DNA of 64,000 nucleotides from GSA-30 sp036384435 (GTDB lineage: Bacteria > Pseudomonadota > Gammaproteobacteria > Xanthomonadales > Rhodanobacteraceae): assembly GCF_036384435.1 (NCBI RefSeq), contig NZ_DASVMI010000135.1, positions 8,015 to 72,014 of the forward strand, written 5' to 3'. The position numbers were made by a program, and so were the translations under genes. Below are positions 1-9,664 of the stretch, piece after piece; position 1 is the first letter of the stretch; each line of letters begins with the position of its first letter. The notes below the pieces were generated by a model that saw only the letters and a list, made by a program, of their open reading frames with translations, was not told the DNA's origin and did not search any database.

Positions 1-1059
1 GGTCTGCAGTTCCAGCGCCAGACGCTGGCATCGCAGCGGACCACGGCGGACCTGCCCAATATCCCCGACGCCTTCCATCCGGTGGCACCGGAATGGTCAC
101 TGGCCGATATCGATTTTCTCTGCGATGCCAAGCACTCGTGTGACCATGATCGACTCTCGGCCAAGTATTACGGTATCTATCTGACCGACCAGATCGACCT
201 GAGCGACAAGCTCGAGCTACGCGCCGGCGTTCGCGAGGATCACTGGGATACCACCTTGCTTCCACTCATTACCGTACCCGGACGCTTCGGTACCGATGGC
301 AGACCCTTGCTTGGAGGCATGACCGATCGCCGCCATGACACACCCTTCAACTGGAACCTGGGCGCGCTATACAAACTGACCGATTGGATGTCGCCCTATG
401 CGGGCATTTCCAGTAGCCATCTGGCGAACTTCAACTCCGAGAATACACAGAACGGTGTGGGGGCCCCGGAGTCCGCGCTGCAATACGAAGTGGGAATCAA
501 GTTCAACATGCTGGCCGATCGTATCGTGTTCAACGCTGCCGCCTTCGACGTCAAGCGCAACCATGTCGCCGCCGCGACCACGTTGAACGGCATTGAGACC
601 GTGGTATTCGATGCACAGAAGACCCGTGGCTTTGAAGCTTCCATGGACGCCGCGCTTTCCGACTCGTGGCATCTGCTGGCGAACATGACGCACCAGGACG
701 CTTTTATTACCGATAACCCGCAGGGCATCACATCTGTAGGCCATCGCCCACAAGGAGCGCCCAACCTGCTTGGCAATCTATGGACCACCTATCGCTTTGC
801 CATCGGCGGTCTGAGCGGCTTCCAGATAGGCGCCGGACTGAACCATCAGTCGCACAGTTATAGCGACCTGACCAACGTCAACGGCATCCCAGGCTACACG
901 ATTGCCCAGGGCATGCTGGGTTTCGACACCCCCCGCTGGGGTATCGACCTGAACATGCACAACCTGACCAATAGGCGCTATTTCATTGCAGCCAATGGTG
1001 CTGGCGCGTATGTAGGCGAACGTAGGATCACCATGCTGACGGTGCACGCGGATTTTTGA
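1..1059 (+). CDS. TonB-dependent receptor, C-terminal part (5' end outside window)
   Basis: The reading frame is open from base 1 and closes with TGA at 1057-1059, so the N-terminal signal peptide, TonB box and plug lie upstream of the window. What is present (about 352 residues) is outer-membrane beta-barrel sequence of the siderophore-receptor type: alternating polar and aromatic strands, a YYGIYLTDQIDLSDKL strand early on, and a typical closing region with the HNLTNRRYF motif and a terminal phenylalanine (HADF). Such receptors import ferric siderophores or other large ligands using TonB-ExbBD energy. The substrate cannot be told from this fragment. Confidence 0.85.
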   Translation, partial: GLQFQRQTLASQRTTADLPNIPDAFHPVAPEWSLADIDFLCDAKHSCDHDRLSAKYYGIYLTDQIDLSDKLELRAGVREDHWDTTLLPLITVPGRFGTDGRPLLGGMTDRRHDTPFNWNLGALYKLTDWMSPYAGISSSHLANFNSENTQNGVGAPESALQYEVGIKFNMLADRIVFNAAAFDVKRNHVAAATTLNGIETVVFDAQKTRGFEASMDAALSDSWHLLANMTHQDAFITDNPQGITSVGHRPQGAPNLLGNLWTTYRFAIGGLSGFQIGAGLNHQSHSYSDLTNVNGIPGYTIAQGMLGFDTPRWGIDLNMHNLTNRRYFIAANGAGAYVGERRITMLTVHADF

Positions 1060-1337
1060 TGATTCGTTTCGCAAACCGTGTACGGTCATGGCGTACGGAT
1101 TGGGGACTACATCGCTAAGCGCACCACTACGGCATCTGACGACGGCGCGACTGAAGTCACTACCTGCGACTAGATGAACGTCGCGGCGGGAGAGCCAGCC
1201 ATGTGACGCGCTTTTGACCTTAAATGAACCATTTTTCGGCATGATATGAACACATGCCAGCGTCAGTATGGGATGTACGGCATCCATCGCAGACATGCCA
1301 GGGCATCAGCCGCCAAACAAATCTACAAGGAACGACC

Positions 1338-1640
1338 ATGAAATTTCGCAAGTCCATCGTTGCACTGGTATTGATCGCCCTACCGCTGCTGGCCCATGCC
1401 TCCTGCGACACGGTCAAATCCGATATCGATGCCAAACTCAAGGCGAAAAACCTTGACAATTACAGCCTCGACGTCGTTTCGGCCGATCAGGCGGATAGCA
1501 GCGGCGGCAAGGTCGTCGGACACTGCGGAGGCACGAAGGCCATCGTGTACACCCGTGGACAGTCCAAGGCGAGCAGCGACGACTCAGGCAAGGCATCATC
1601 GTCGCCCGCGCCAGCGTCATCGACTCAGAGCGGCGGCTGA
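1338..1640 (+). CDS. DUF1161 family small periplasmic protein
   Basis: This is a 100-residue protein. It has a clear Sec signal peptide (MKFRKSIVALVLIALPLLAHA, cut before SCD) and a DUF1161-type domain: an SCDTVKSDIDAKLKAKN start, a YSLDVVSAD strand, VVGHCGG and IVYTRG. Two cysteines (in SCD and GHCGG) could form a disulfide. The C-terminal 25 residues are a Ser/Ala/Pro-rich low-complexity tail. The start at 1338 is preceded by an AAGGA ribosome-binding site, so I prefer it to the longer upstream frame. The function of DUF1161 is not known. It appears monocistronic. Confidence 0.85.
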   Translation: MKFRKSIVALVLIALPLLAHASCDTVKSDIDAKLKAKNLDNYSLDVVSADQADSSGGKVVGHCGGTKAIVYTRGQSKASSDDSGKASSSPAPASSTQSGG

Positions 1641-1680
1641 TCACCCGACGAATTTGCAGCGCTTGCCGAAACGCTGAAAC

Positions 1681-1711
1681 AAAAAAAGGCCTACACGAAG
1701 GTAGGCCTTTC
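1681..1711 (-). terminator. Intrinsic terminator of tRNA-Asn
   Basis: A 10-bp perfect stem (1685-1694 with 1701-1710, six-base loop) is followed on the minus strand by a run of seven T. It lies just past the 3' end of the tRNA, which identifies its owner. Confidence 0.85.
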
Positions 1712-1716
1712 GAATT

Positions 1717-1793
1717 TGGCGCCCGAAGTTGGACTCGAACCAACGACCCCCTGATTAACAGTCAAGTGCTCTAACCGGCTGAGCTATTCGGGC
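1717..1793 (-). tRNA. tRNA-Asn (anticodon GTT)
   Basis: Read on the minus strand, the sequence folds into a full cloverleaf. The 7-bp acceptor stem is GCCCGAA/TTCGGGC, with discriminator G and an encoded CCA. The D-arm is GCTC/GAGC. The anticodon stem CTTGA/TCAGG carries the loop CTGTTAA, so the anticodon is GTT. The T-arm is GTTGG-TTCGAGT-CCAAC. The length is 77 nt including CCA. Confidence 0.97.
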
Positions 1794-1860
1794 GGGGTGA
1801 GCTGCATAGTTTGCGTAATGGGCTGGGGCCTGTCAAGCGGCCCCAGCCATGGCGAAAAGC

Positions 1861-3264
1861 TCAGCCAGCCAGTACCTTGTAGCAAGGCACGTAGGCGCTG
1901 CCGCCAGGCAGCTTCATGCGGTGCTGGACCACGAAGGCTTTCAGCAGTTCGTCCAGGGCACGCATGATGCCGGCTTCGCCATCGATCTCGAATGGCCCGT
2001 GCTCCTCGATGGCTCGGATACCCTCTTCCTTGACGTTTCCGGCCACGATGCCGGAGAACGCGCGACGCAGGTCCGCGGCCAGTTCATGGCGCGGACGGTC
2101 GCGATGAATGGCTAGGCCGCGCATGGCCTCGTGGGTCGGGCGGAATGGCATCTGGAAGGCAAACGGGATGCTCAGCGACCAGTTGAAGAAGAACGCGTCC
2201 TTGTTGTCCAGGCGGTAGTTGCGCACCTTTTCAATGCCACGCACCATCGCACGTGCCACGGCGGCCGGATCGTCGACGATGATCTGGTAGTGCTGGGCCG
2301 CTTCGTCACCCAGAGACAGGCGCAGGAAGCGATCGATCTGTTCGAAATAGGCCGCCGACTGCTTCGGGCCGGTCAGGATCAGCGGAAACGGAATGCCCGC
2401 GTTGTCCGGATGCAGCAGGATGCCCAACAGATACAGGATTTCTTCGGCCGTCCCCACGCCGCCCGGGAATACGATGATGCCGTGGGAGATGCGCACGAAG
2501 GCTTCCAGGCGCTTCTCGATGTCCGGCATGATCACCAGGTGATTGACGATCGGATTCGGCGACTCGGCTGCGATGATGCCGGGTTCGGTGATGCCGATAT
2601 AGCGGTTGTGCTTGCGGCGCTGCTTGGCATGGGCGATCGTAGCGCCTTTCATCGGCCCCTTCATCGCACCCGGGCCGCAACCTGTGCAGATATCCATGCC
2701 GCGCAGGCCCAGCTGGTAACCGACCTGCTTGGTGTATTCATACTCGTCGCGCGAAATCGAGTGACCGCCCCAGCACACCACCAGGTTCGGATCGATCTGC
2801 GGCTTGAGGATACGTGCGTTGCGCAGGATCTCGAACACGGCATGGGTCAGACCCACGGTGTCGTCAAGGTCGAAGCCGCCCTGCTCGAGCTGCGTGGACA
2901 CGTAAACGATGTCGCGTACCACAGCCACTAACAGTTCATTGATACCGCGGATGATCTGGCCGTCGACGAAGGCCTGAGCGGGCGCATGGGAAAGCTCGAT
3001 CTTGATGCCACGGTCCTGCTGCAACACCTGGATATCGAAATCGGGGTATTGCTCGAGAATGCCGCGTGGATCATCGCTCATGCTGCCAGAGGTCAGCACG
3101 GCCAGCGCACAGCGGCGCAACAGCATGTGCATGCCCGAACCGCTGGCGTCGCGCAAGCGGGCCACTTCGTTACGGGAAAGAATATCCAGGCCACCGGCGG
3201 GCGAAATACGCGCGCTGACGGTGCCGGGGCGGCTGCTGGTCTTGCCAGCGTGTACTGCACTCAT
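1861..3264 (-). CDS. ppnN: Pyrimidine/purine nucleotide 5'-monophosphate nucleosidase PpnN (YgdH)
   Basis: This is a 467-residue protein of the LOG (lysine decarboxylase-like Rossmann) superfamily in the long PpnN form. PpnN cleaves the N-glycosidic bond of nucleoside monophosphates and is stimulated by (p)ppGpp in E. coli. Visible signatures are the phosphate/ribose-binding PGGVGTAEE motif near residue 268, CTGCGPGAMKGPMKG near 190, and CWGGHSISRDE near 165. The extra N- and C-terminal segments match the enlarged PpnN architecture rather than short cytokinin-type LOG proteins. The start at 3264 has an AGGAGA Shine-Dalgarno sequence. It appears monocistronic. Confidence 0.93.
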   Translation of the reverse strand: MSAVHAGKTSSRPGTVSARISPAGGLDILSRNEVARLRDASGSGMHMLLRRCALAVLTSGSMSDDPRGILEQYPDFDIQVLQQDRGIKIELSHAPAQAFVDGQIIRGINELLVAVVRDIVYVSTQLEQGGFDLDDTVGLTHAVFEILRNARILKPQIDPNLVVCWGGHSISRDEYEYTKQVGYQLGLRGMDICTGCGPGAMKGPMKGATIAHAKQRRKHNRYIGITEPGIIAAESPNPIVNHLVIMPDIEKRLEAFVRISHGIIVFPGGVGTAEEILYLLGILLHPDNAGIPFPLILTGPKQSAAYFEQIDRFLRLSLGDEAAQHYQIIVDDPAAVARAMVRGIEKVRNYRLDNKDAFFFNWSLSIPFAFQMPFRPTHEAMRGLAIHRDRPRHELAADLRRAFSGIVAGNVKEEGIRAIEEHGPFEIDGEAGIMRALDELLKAFVVQHRMKLPGGSAYVPCYKVLAG

Positions 3265-3364
3265 CGATCTGTCTCCTAAGAGCCGCGCCCTCGCGGCTTC
3301 GATGTCCGTGGCTTTTCTTTGGCGGACCGCCTAGCTTCCCGTGCCCACCCCCTCGGGGTCAAGA

Positions 3365-3398
3365 CAAAAAAAGACCGGTGCCTGGTGGGGCACCGGTC
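3365..3398 (-). terminator. Intrinsic terminator of the Oar-like receptor gene
   Basis: A 10-bp perfect GC-rich stem (3373-3382 with 3389-3398, loop TGGTGG) is followed by a T-run on the minus strand. It lies 30 bases past the stop of the receptor gene that ends at 3428. Confidence 0.9.
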
Positions 3399-3427
3399 CT
3401 TGGGACAAACCCTTCGCAAGCTTTTGC

Positions 3428-6400
3428 TTAGAAGGTGTACTTCAGGGTCAACAGAACTGACCAGCGCTGAGCGAGGTCGTCGTTGTTGTTGATGTAGGTG
3501 GGAATCGGCAACGGCTGATAGTTGTTCTGACCGCCCTGGCTGTAGTTGGTACAGCCAGCACGGCCGCCGCAATTGATGTTGTAGATATATTTGCCGGTCG
3601 CCGGATCGACGCCTGCGTAGTCAGCCAGCGCACGACCACCGGGGAACGCCACTCGCTTCTCGATACCCCAATGCTTATTGAGCAGGTTCGTGAAGTTGTA
3701 GACATCCAGGCGCACAACGCCCTTGTTGCCCTTGAAGATGCCCGGCACTTCCTGGCTGAAGCTCAGGTCGATCTGGTTGATCCAGCCAGCACGATCGCCG
3801 TTACGCGACGCCACTTTGCCCTGGTGATCACGCAGATAGTCGTTCTTCTGGATGTAGTTGTAGAACGACTGCACCAATGCGGGGTCGGCCGCCGTGAATT
3901 TGCCGTTCTTGTCGAACGAACCGAAAATCACGTCGCCCTGGCGCGGGATATAGGCCAGGTCGTTGCTGTAGCCATCGCCATTGGCATCGTTGCCGAACAC
4001 CCAGCTATACGGGGAGGCCGAGTGGCCGTCGTAGAAGATGCTGGCGCTGGTGGTGTAGTCGCCGAAGAACCGATGCTGCCAGTTCAACGACGCGATCACG
4101 CGACGCGGGACCGAATAGTTCGACGTGCTGGCCGCGTTTTCGTTGGAGTTGTAGACGTAGTTGTTGCTGTAGTTGGAGTTGGCGACGGAGGACGTACCCG
4201 GGTTCACTTCCGTCGAACGGCTCCAGGTGAAGCCGATCATGCCCGACCAGTCATCCGAGAACGGCTTCTTCAACGACAACGCGATGCTGTCGGCCGTGCC
4301 CTTGCTGCTGTTGGCCAGGTTGATCGAGGTGCCGGAGAACGCCGGGTTGGCGCCCGCACGCGGCGTGGCCTTGAGGTTAGCCGCCGTGATGCCCGGATCG
4401 GTCAGGTTCTTGTAATACGACACACGGCCGTCCGGCAGCACGTGCTGCGGAGCGCCCAGGTTGATGTTCTGGAACCAGATCGCGTTGCGCTGATCGATGT
4501 GCTGGTAGTCAGCCGTCGCGACCAGGCCCCACCACGGCAGCTCCTTGTCGAAGCCCAGGCTGAGCTTCCAAGCCGTGGGGATCTTCCAGTCTGGTGAGAT
4601 GGTGTTGATGGTGATCTGGCCGGTGCCAGCCGGACCATTGTTCTGGTGGTGCGCATCAGGGCTGAACGGCAACGTCGTACCGCTACATACCGGGTTGAGC
4701 GTCGGGCCACAGCTGTACTGTACCTGGGTCACGCCAGAGTTGGAGAAGATGTTACCGAGCCATACGGCTGGCTGGTTGGTCACGAACAGGCCAGCACCGC
4801 CGCGCAACTGGGTCATGTGCTCAGTGTCGAAGGTGTAGTTGAACGACAGGCGCGGCTGCACGACGCGGTGACCGTCGATGGTGTATTGGTTGGTCTGGCC
4901 GTAGGTGGCTGCGTACTTGCTGTTGTACAGCGGCTTGTCGTCCATGCGCGGGATATCTACGCGAAACCCGTACTGCACAGACAGATTGTTGTTCACCTGC
5001 CACGTATCCTGCAGGAACAGGCCCCACTGGTTCAGACTGTAATTCGCGGCGACGTCGTTCAGGCCCAGGCCATCGGCCGGGCGATTGTAGCGGTACTGGT
5101 AGTACTGGCCAGCCAGGAAATTGGCGAGGCCGTTGGAACCGTTGGGAACATCCTCGAACACGTAGCTGCCGAAGTAATTCTGCAGGAACAAGTTGTAGTA
5201 CTTGTCACGCTCGTAATCGAAACCGCCCTTGATGGTGTGATCGCCAAGGTACAGCGTGCCAGCCCATGCGGCGTTCCAGGTCTTGACCTTCAGCACGTTG
5301 GCCTGGCTGGAGTATTCGGTGCCGAATTCCACCGCCGGGCCGCCGAAAGCAACCGGATACACGGTGACGTCGGGCATGTCCACGCCGTTGTACGGCCCAC
5401 GCAGCTGGTTGAAGTTCGCGTACGACACCGTGGTGTCGGTGGAGAACACGTCGGACCAGTCGTCGTAGAAGTGCAGCGCGTAGCCCTTGTTGTCGACGTG
5501 GGTCTTGTACCAGCCGCTGGAGAGCACGAGCTTGGTCGTGCTGCCGGTGATGATGGGCTTGTTTTCCTTGGTCTGCGTATAGGTGAAGCTGGCGCGGTGG
5601 TTATCGGCGATGTTCCAGTCCAGCTTGGCCAGGTAACGCTTGTCGACCAGGTTGGAGTTGCCGCCGCCGACCGAACCCAGGTCCTGGGTGATGCCCATGG
5701 CCTTGGCGATGTCGCGTACCTGCTGCACCTGGGCATTGGTCAGGCCCTTGATCGGCGTGGCAGCGCCGGAGTCTTCGGGACCATAGGGGCTGCCGGAACC
5801 GATCTGCTTGCTCTTTTCAGCCGATGCGAAGAAAAACAGCTTGTCCTTGATGATCGGGCCGCCGACGGTGGCGCCCATGGTGTACTGGCGATCGAAGCCG
5901 GCATACGGCTTGTCCTGCTCGTTGTCACCGATCATGTTCTGGTTCTGGAACGCGTAGTACACCGAACCATGGAAATCGTTGGTGCCGCTCTTGGTCACGG
6001 CGTTGACGTTGGCGCCAATGCCACGACGGGTAGCCACGTCGTAGTTCGCCGTCGAGATGTTGTATTCCTCGATCGTGTCCTGCGAAATCGGCGTGCCCAG
6101 GGTCGGCAGGCCGTTGGCATTCAGGCCGAACGGATCGTTGGCGCTCACCGAATCGACGGTGATGTTGTTGTAGCGGCTGTTCTGGCCAACGGCCGAGATC
6201 TCGCCACGCGCACGGTCGGTAATCACCACGCGCGGATCGAGGCGCACGATGTTCTGGATCGAGCGGCCGGGCGTCGGCGTGGCTTGCAGCTCACGCTGCG
6301 ACACGTTGGTGGCGATGCCCTTGTTGTCCGGGGTGAAGGTCTGCGACAGCGAATTGGCCGAGACGGTGATCGCCTGGAGGTCCTTGGCCGACTGGGCCTG

Positions 6401-6742
6401 TGAGCCGGACAACGTCAGGTTGACGGCTGTATCGGCGGCAAGTTGCAGGTACACACCGTCCTGCTCGCTCTGCACACCGTCCTTGTCGACCTTGATGTCG
6501 AACGGACCGCCCACGCGCAGGCCCTGGGCCGAGTAACGGCCGCTGGCGTCCGTCTGCGTGGTCTTGGTGGTACCCGAGGGGGCATGAACGATCTGGACAT
6601 TGGCGCCCACGACCGGCTGGCCATTGGCGTCGACGATGCGGCCGCTGATCGAGGATGAGGTGTCCTGTGCCAGTACCGGCGTGGCGGCTAGAAGCGCAGT
6701 GATAGCTAACGGCAGCACTTTCGTGCGGAGACGGAGATTCAT
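3428..6742 (-). CDS. Oar-like TonB-dependent outer membrane receptor with carboxypeptidase-regulatory domain
   Basis: The protein is 1104 residues. Order: signal peptide (residues 1-25, ending TPVLAQ), a carboxypeptidase D regulatory-like beta-sandwich (about 32-105; SGRIVDANGQPVVGANVQ, then TTQTDASGRYSAQGL), a TonB plug with NRGIGANVNAVTKSGTN-like sequence, and a long 22-strand-type barrel ending in the aromatic YTF. This is the Oar/OmpA-related TonB receptor layout common in Xanthomonadales, thought to import large carbon or peptide ligands. I chose the start at 6742, with AAGGGG 10 bases upstream, over a start 28 codons earlier because the signal peptide begins there. It has its own promoter and terminator. 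The substrate is unknown. Confidence 0.9.
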   Translation of the reverse strand: MNLRLRTKVLPLAITALLAATPVLAQDTSSSISGRIVDANGQPVVGANVQIVHAPSGTTKTTQTDASGRYSAQGLRVGGPFDIKVDKDGVQSEQDGVYLQLAADTAVNLTLSGSQAQSAKDLQAITVSANSLSQTFTPDNKGIATNVSQRELQATPTPGRSIQNIVRLDPRVVITDRARGEISAVGQNSRYNNITVDSVSANDPFGLNANGLPTLGTPISQDTIEEYNISTANYDVATRRGIGANVNAVTKSGTNDFHGSVYYAFQNQNMIGDNEQDKPYAGFDRQYTMGATVGGPIIKDKLFFFASAEKSKQIGSGSPYGPEDSGAATPIKGLTNAQVQQVRDIAKAMGITQDLGSVGGGNSNLVDKRYLAKLDWNIADNHRASFTYTQTKENKPIITGSTTKLVLSSGWYKTHVDNKGYALHFYDDWSDVFSTDTTVSYANFNQLRGPYNGVDMPDVTVYPVAFGGPAVEFGTEYSSQANVLKVKTWNAAWAGTLYLGDHTIKGGFDYERDKYYNLFLQNYFGSYVFEDVPNGSNGLANFLAGQYYQYRYNRPADGLGLNDVAANYSLNQWGLFLQDTWQVNNNLSVQYGFRVDIPRMDDKPLYNSKYAATYGQTNQYTIDGHRVVQPRLSFNYTFDTEHMTQLRGGAGLFVTNQPAVWLGNIFSNSGVTQVQYSCGPTLNPVCSGTTLPFSPDAHHQNNGPAGTGQITINTISPDWKIPTAWKLSLGFDKELPWWGLVATADYQHIDQRNAIWFQNINLGAPQHVLPDGRVSYYKNLTDPGITAANLKATPRAGANPAFSGTSINLANSSKGTADSIALSLKKPFSDDWSGMIGFTWSRSTEVNPGTSSVANSNYSNNYVYNSNENAASTSNYSVPRRVIASLNWQHRFFGDYTTSASIFYDGHSASPYSWVFGNDANGDGYSNDLAYIPRQGDVIFGSFDKNGKFTAADPALVQSFYNYIQKNDYLRDHQGKVASRNGDRAGWINQIDLSFSQEVPGIFKGNKGVVRLDVYNFTNLLNKHWGIEKRVAFPGGRALADYAGVDPATGKYIYNINCGGRAGCTNYSQGGQNNYQPLPIPTYINNNDDLAQRWSVLLTLKYTF

Positions 6743-6915
6743 CGAGTTGTAACCCCTTGAGAGTTCGTAACAAAAAACTGTCCGGGGCCAGCTGAGGAGA
6801 TCCCGTGTCTCCTTGCCGTTAAGCACAAATGGCTGATTCCCCTAATTTTTATTAACGCTCGCCATGCCGCGAGAAGCGACGGACGCAAAAACGTTCGGGC
6901 AACTGTAGTCGTAGC

Positions 6916-6945
6916 ATATTACAGTTTCGTAACTTTTTGACGCAA
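6916..6945 (-). promoter_or_regulatory. Predicted sigma-70 promoter for the Oar-like receptor
   Basis: On the minus strand there is a -35 hexamer TTGCGT (6940-6945), an 18-base spacer and a -10 hexamer TAATAT (6916-6921). It lies about 175 bases upstream of the receptor start, giving a long AT-rich leader. The prediction is from sequence only. Confidence 0.55.
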
Positions 6946-6979
6946 TTCTCACATCACCCTCCAAGTTCTTGCCCTGAAA

Positions 6980-7008
6980 CAAAAAAAACCGGCCCCTTGC
7001 GGGGCCGG
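6980..7008 (-). terminator. Intrinsic terminator of the 7064-9499 receptor gene
   Basis: An 8-bp all-GC stem (6989-6996 with 7001-7008) and a TTGC loop are followed by eight T on the minus strand, 55 bases after the receptor stop codon. It separates this receptor from the Oar-like receptor unit downstream. Confidence 0.92.
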
Positions 7009-7063
7009 CCGTGGGTGGTTTCTGCCGGTCAGGCCAGAGCCTAGCCGGTAACAGCATCAGCGC

Positions 7064-9499
7064 TCAGAAGAACGAGGCGCCAATGGTGACCATGAAGGTA
7101 CGCGGCTCAAGCAACGAATAAGTCGGCGCGGTGGTGAACGCCTTCTGGCCGTTGATCGTGCCGCTTGCCAGCGTCGCCGAGTTGGTGGCATACACCAGGG
7201 CGTGACGGTCGGTGATGTTGGCGAGGTTGACCTTCACGTACGGGCTGCGGAACCACGTGGCGAAATCGTTGAAGTGGTAGCCCGTACTGAAGTTGAACGT
7301 GGTGTAGCCGCCGCTCTTCTCCGTATTCATGAAGTCGCCGTAGAACGAACCATGGTAGCTCGCGCCAAGACTGGCCCAGAACGGACCGTTGTCGTAGCTG
7401 AGCACCAGGTGGCCGAGATTACGCGGCGCATTGATCATCGTCTTACCCTTGGTCGGGTAGATACCATCGTCACCGGCGTTGAAGTCACTCTCCAGCTTAG
7501 ACTGCGTATAGGTGTATGAACCGTAGAGCTTGAAGTGTTCGAGGAACTTGATGCTGGCCTCGGCATCGAAGCCCTGCTGCTTCACACGGCCAATCTGGGT
7601 CGAATAGCTCTCACCGGTATCCTGGTCGAAGCCGCTGACGGTACGGTTGCTGAAGTTGGCGCGGTAGATCTCGGCGCTGGCCGAGAACACATCGTTATAG
7701 AAGCGCCAACCCAGGTCATTGTTCCATGACTGCTCGGGCTTGTTCGACGGACGACCGGTCACCAGATTCAGCGACACGGCGGTATTCACCGGTGCGCGAT
7801 AGGTCTCGCCCACGCCGTAGAACAACTGGTTGTTCTCGTCGATCTGGTACTTGACACCCAGGGCCGGCGTGACCTTGTGATAGTTGCGATCGAAGTTGCT
7901 GCCGAAGGCCGGCGGATTGAAGCCGCCCTGGTTGCCCGGATACTCATAGGCATAACCTTCGCGTTCGGCATGCAGGTATGCGGCACCCAACTGGAAGGTC
8001 CATTGGTCGGTGGGCGTCCAGGTATCGGTCACGAAGACCTTTTCGTTGGTGGTCTTGGTGAATTCGTTATAAGCCGACTGGATCTGGCCATCCGGGTAGA
8101 GCACGTAGTCCGAATCGCCCCAGATGTTGTCCGGCGTACCGGTCATATAGTTGGCCATGCTGTACGGCTCGCTCTGGTACTGGCGCGTGCGCTCATACCA
8201 CAGGCCATATTCCAGGCTGTTGTCCATGCCCAGATCCTGGTTGAACTTGAACAGGATGCCCGGACGATACGTGGTGCTGCGGTTGAACGAGTACACCAGT
8301 GCTTTCTTGCCATTCGGACCTGTGACGATCTGCCCGTCCTGGTTCAGGTCCTGGTGTGCGTTCTCGTTCTGGTTCTGCTTGGTGTTGGTGGTTTCGGCAA
8401 AGAAGCTGCTGCCACCGCCAGTGCCGCCATCGCCATACTGGAAGTACGGCACCACCGACAGGCGCAGGCTATCGGCCAGCTTGAATTCGCCGTCCAGGCT
8501 GAACATGTAGTTCGAGAACAGGTTGTTCTTCAGGCCATAGTAGTTGGTATCGGCCGACTTGGCCTTGTAGGCCTCGTCCCAGTCCAGGAAGTAGTCGGAC
8601 TTGGCCTGGGCCTTGGTCAGGTAACGGTACTGACTACGAGTTTCACGGTTGTACTGCAACGACGCGCTGATCGAGTTGTTGTCGTCGATCGTCCACAGTG
8701 CCTTGCCGTCCACTTTGCGGATATGCAGATCGCCCGCTCCGCGCCACTTGTCTGCCTTGTTGTCGGAGAACGAAATCCACGAACGCACCGGACCCAGATC
8801 ACCTGTGTTCAAGCGCAGGAACGTGCGGTGGTAATCGTGCGAGCCGTACGACTCGGTGAAATCCACGCCAGCCTTGTGCGACGGATCGATCGTCGCCCAA
8901 GCGATGTGGCCGCCGGAGGCACCCGCATCGGGCATGTCCAGATCCGGCGTGCCCTGCAACACAGTAATGTCGCCCACGTTCTCCGAGTCGCCGTATTCGC
9001 TGGCGAACACAGCGTAGCTACCCGAGTCATTGATCGGCGCGCCGTTGACCGTCACGCCGATTTCGTTGGACTGGAAACCGCGGATCGAATAATTGCCGTC
9101 CGAGAGGCCGGTCACGTCGTCCGTGGTGGAGTTCACACCCGGGATCGTTGCGATCAACTGGGTGAAGTTACTGCCCGGACCGGCCTTGACGATGGCATCG
9201 CGGGTGATCGTCGACACGGCCTTGGGGGCTGTTTGCACCGACATCAGGCCACCGCCCAGCGACAGCGAATCGGCGCTGACCTGCACAGCACTGAGCTGCT
9301 GCACGCTGCGCAGCGTGGCGTTGTCATTGGTGGTGTTGGAGGTGCTCGACGCATTGGCGTTGCCACGCTGTGCCGCAACCGTGCCGGCAGCCGGCTTGCG
9401 AGCGCCCTGGTTCTGATCAGTGGCGTCCTGGGCCACCGCCATGCTGGCGGACATAGCGAAGACAACGGCGATCGCCATAGAAAGATGGGTACGTTTCAT
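7064..9499 (-). CDS. TonB-dependent receptor
   Basis: The protein is 811 residues. It has a signal peptide (MKRTHLSMAIAVVFAM..., ending SMAVAQ), a Ser/Asn-rich linker, a plug domain (about 85-210, with VSTITRDAIVKAGPGSNF, PGVNSTTDDV, YSIRGFQSNEIGVTVNGAP) and a 22-strand-type barrel. The C-terminus is VTIGASFF, an outer-membrane aromatic end. The start at 9499 begins a proper signal peptide; the 35 codons upstream do not look like protein. The substrate cannot be assigned. The upstream region contains phased GCAA boxes and inverted repeats that probably regulate it (see 9665-9774). Confidence 0.9.
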   Translation of the reverse strand: MKRTHLSMAIAVVFAMSASMAVAQDATDQNQGARKPAAGTVAAQRGNANASSTSNTTNDNATLRSVQQLSAVQVSADSLSLGGGLMSVQTAPKAVSTITRDAIVKAGPGSNFTQLIATIPGVNSTTDDVTGLSDGNYSIRGFQSNEIGVTVNGAPINDSGSYAVFASEYGDSENVGDITVLQGTPDLDMPDAGASGGHIAWATIDPSHKAGVDFTESYGSHDYHRTFLRLNTGDLGPVRSWISFSDNKADKWRGAGDLHIRKVDGKALWTIDDNNSISASLQYNRETRSQYRYLTKAQAKSDYFLDWDEAYKAKSADTNYYGLKNNLFSNYMFSLDGEFKLADSLRLSVVPYFQYGDGGTGGGSSFFAETTNTKQNQNENAHQDLNQDGQIVTGPNGKKALVYSFNRSTTYRPGILFKFNQDLGMDNSLEYGLWYERTRQYQSEPYSMANYMTGTPDNIWGDSDYVLYPDGQIQSAYNEFTKTTNEKVFVTDTWTPTDQWTFQLGAAYLHAEREGYAYEYPGNQGGFNPPAFGSNFDRNYHKVTPALGVKYQIDENNQLFYGVGETYRAPVNTAVSLNLVTGRPSNKPEQSWNNDLGWRFYNDVFSASAEIYRANFSNRTVSGFDQDTGESYSTQIGRVKQQGFDAEASIKFLEHFKLYGSYTYTQSKLESDFNAGDDGIYPTKGKTMINAPRNLGHLVLSYDNGPFWASLGASYHGSFYGDFMNTEKSGGYTTFNFSTGYHFNDFATWFRSPYVKVNLANITDRHALVYATNSATLASGTINGQKAFTTAPTYSLLEPRTFMVTIGASFF

Positions 9500-9664
9500 T
9501 TTTAAAAGTCCGACATTCCAAGTGGTTGAATTAGCCAGCCGCATATCCCGGCCGATTGCGCGGTATGAGCCGATGCCCCTCGCCAGAAGGGAACCCTGTC
9601 GCATTCATGCAAGCCCAAACCTTTTGCAGACTCCAAAGCGCTAGAAGTCGCCCAACGAAATCTC

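Noticed and set aside
1214..1250. TTGACC followed by AT-rich sequence before the DUF1161 gene, as a sigma-70 promoter
   Set aside because: The -10-like hexamers lie 20 or 25 bases away, not 16-18, so the promoter call is not supported.
4646..6403. 585-codon open frame on the plus strand inside the Oar-like receptor gene
   Set aside because: It is antisense to a well-supported receptor, has Val/Arg/Gly-biased composition typical of high-GC shadow frames, and shows no family motif.
7877..9505. 542-codon open frame on the plus strand opposite the second TonB-dependent receptor
   Set aside because: It is a shadow of the receptor with composition produced by GC-rich codons read in reverse and no recognisable domain.
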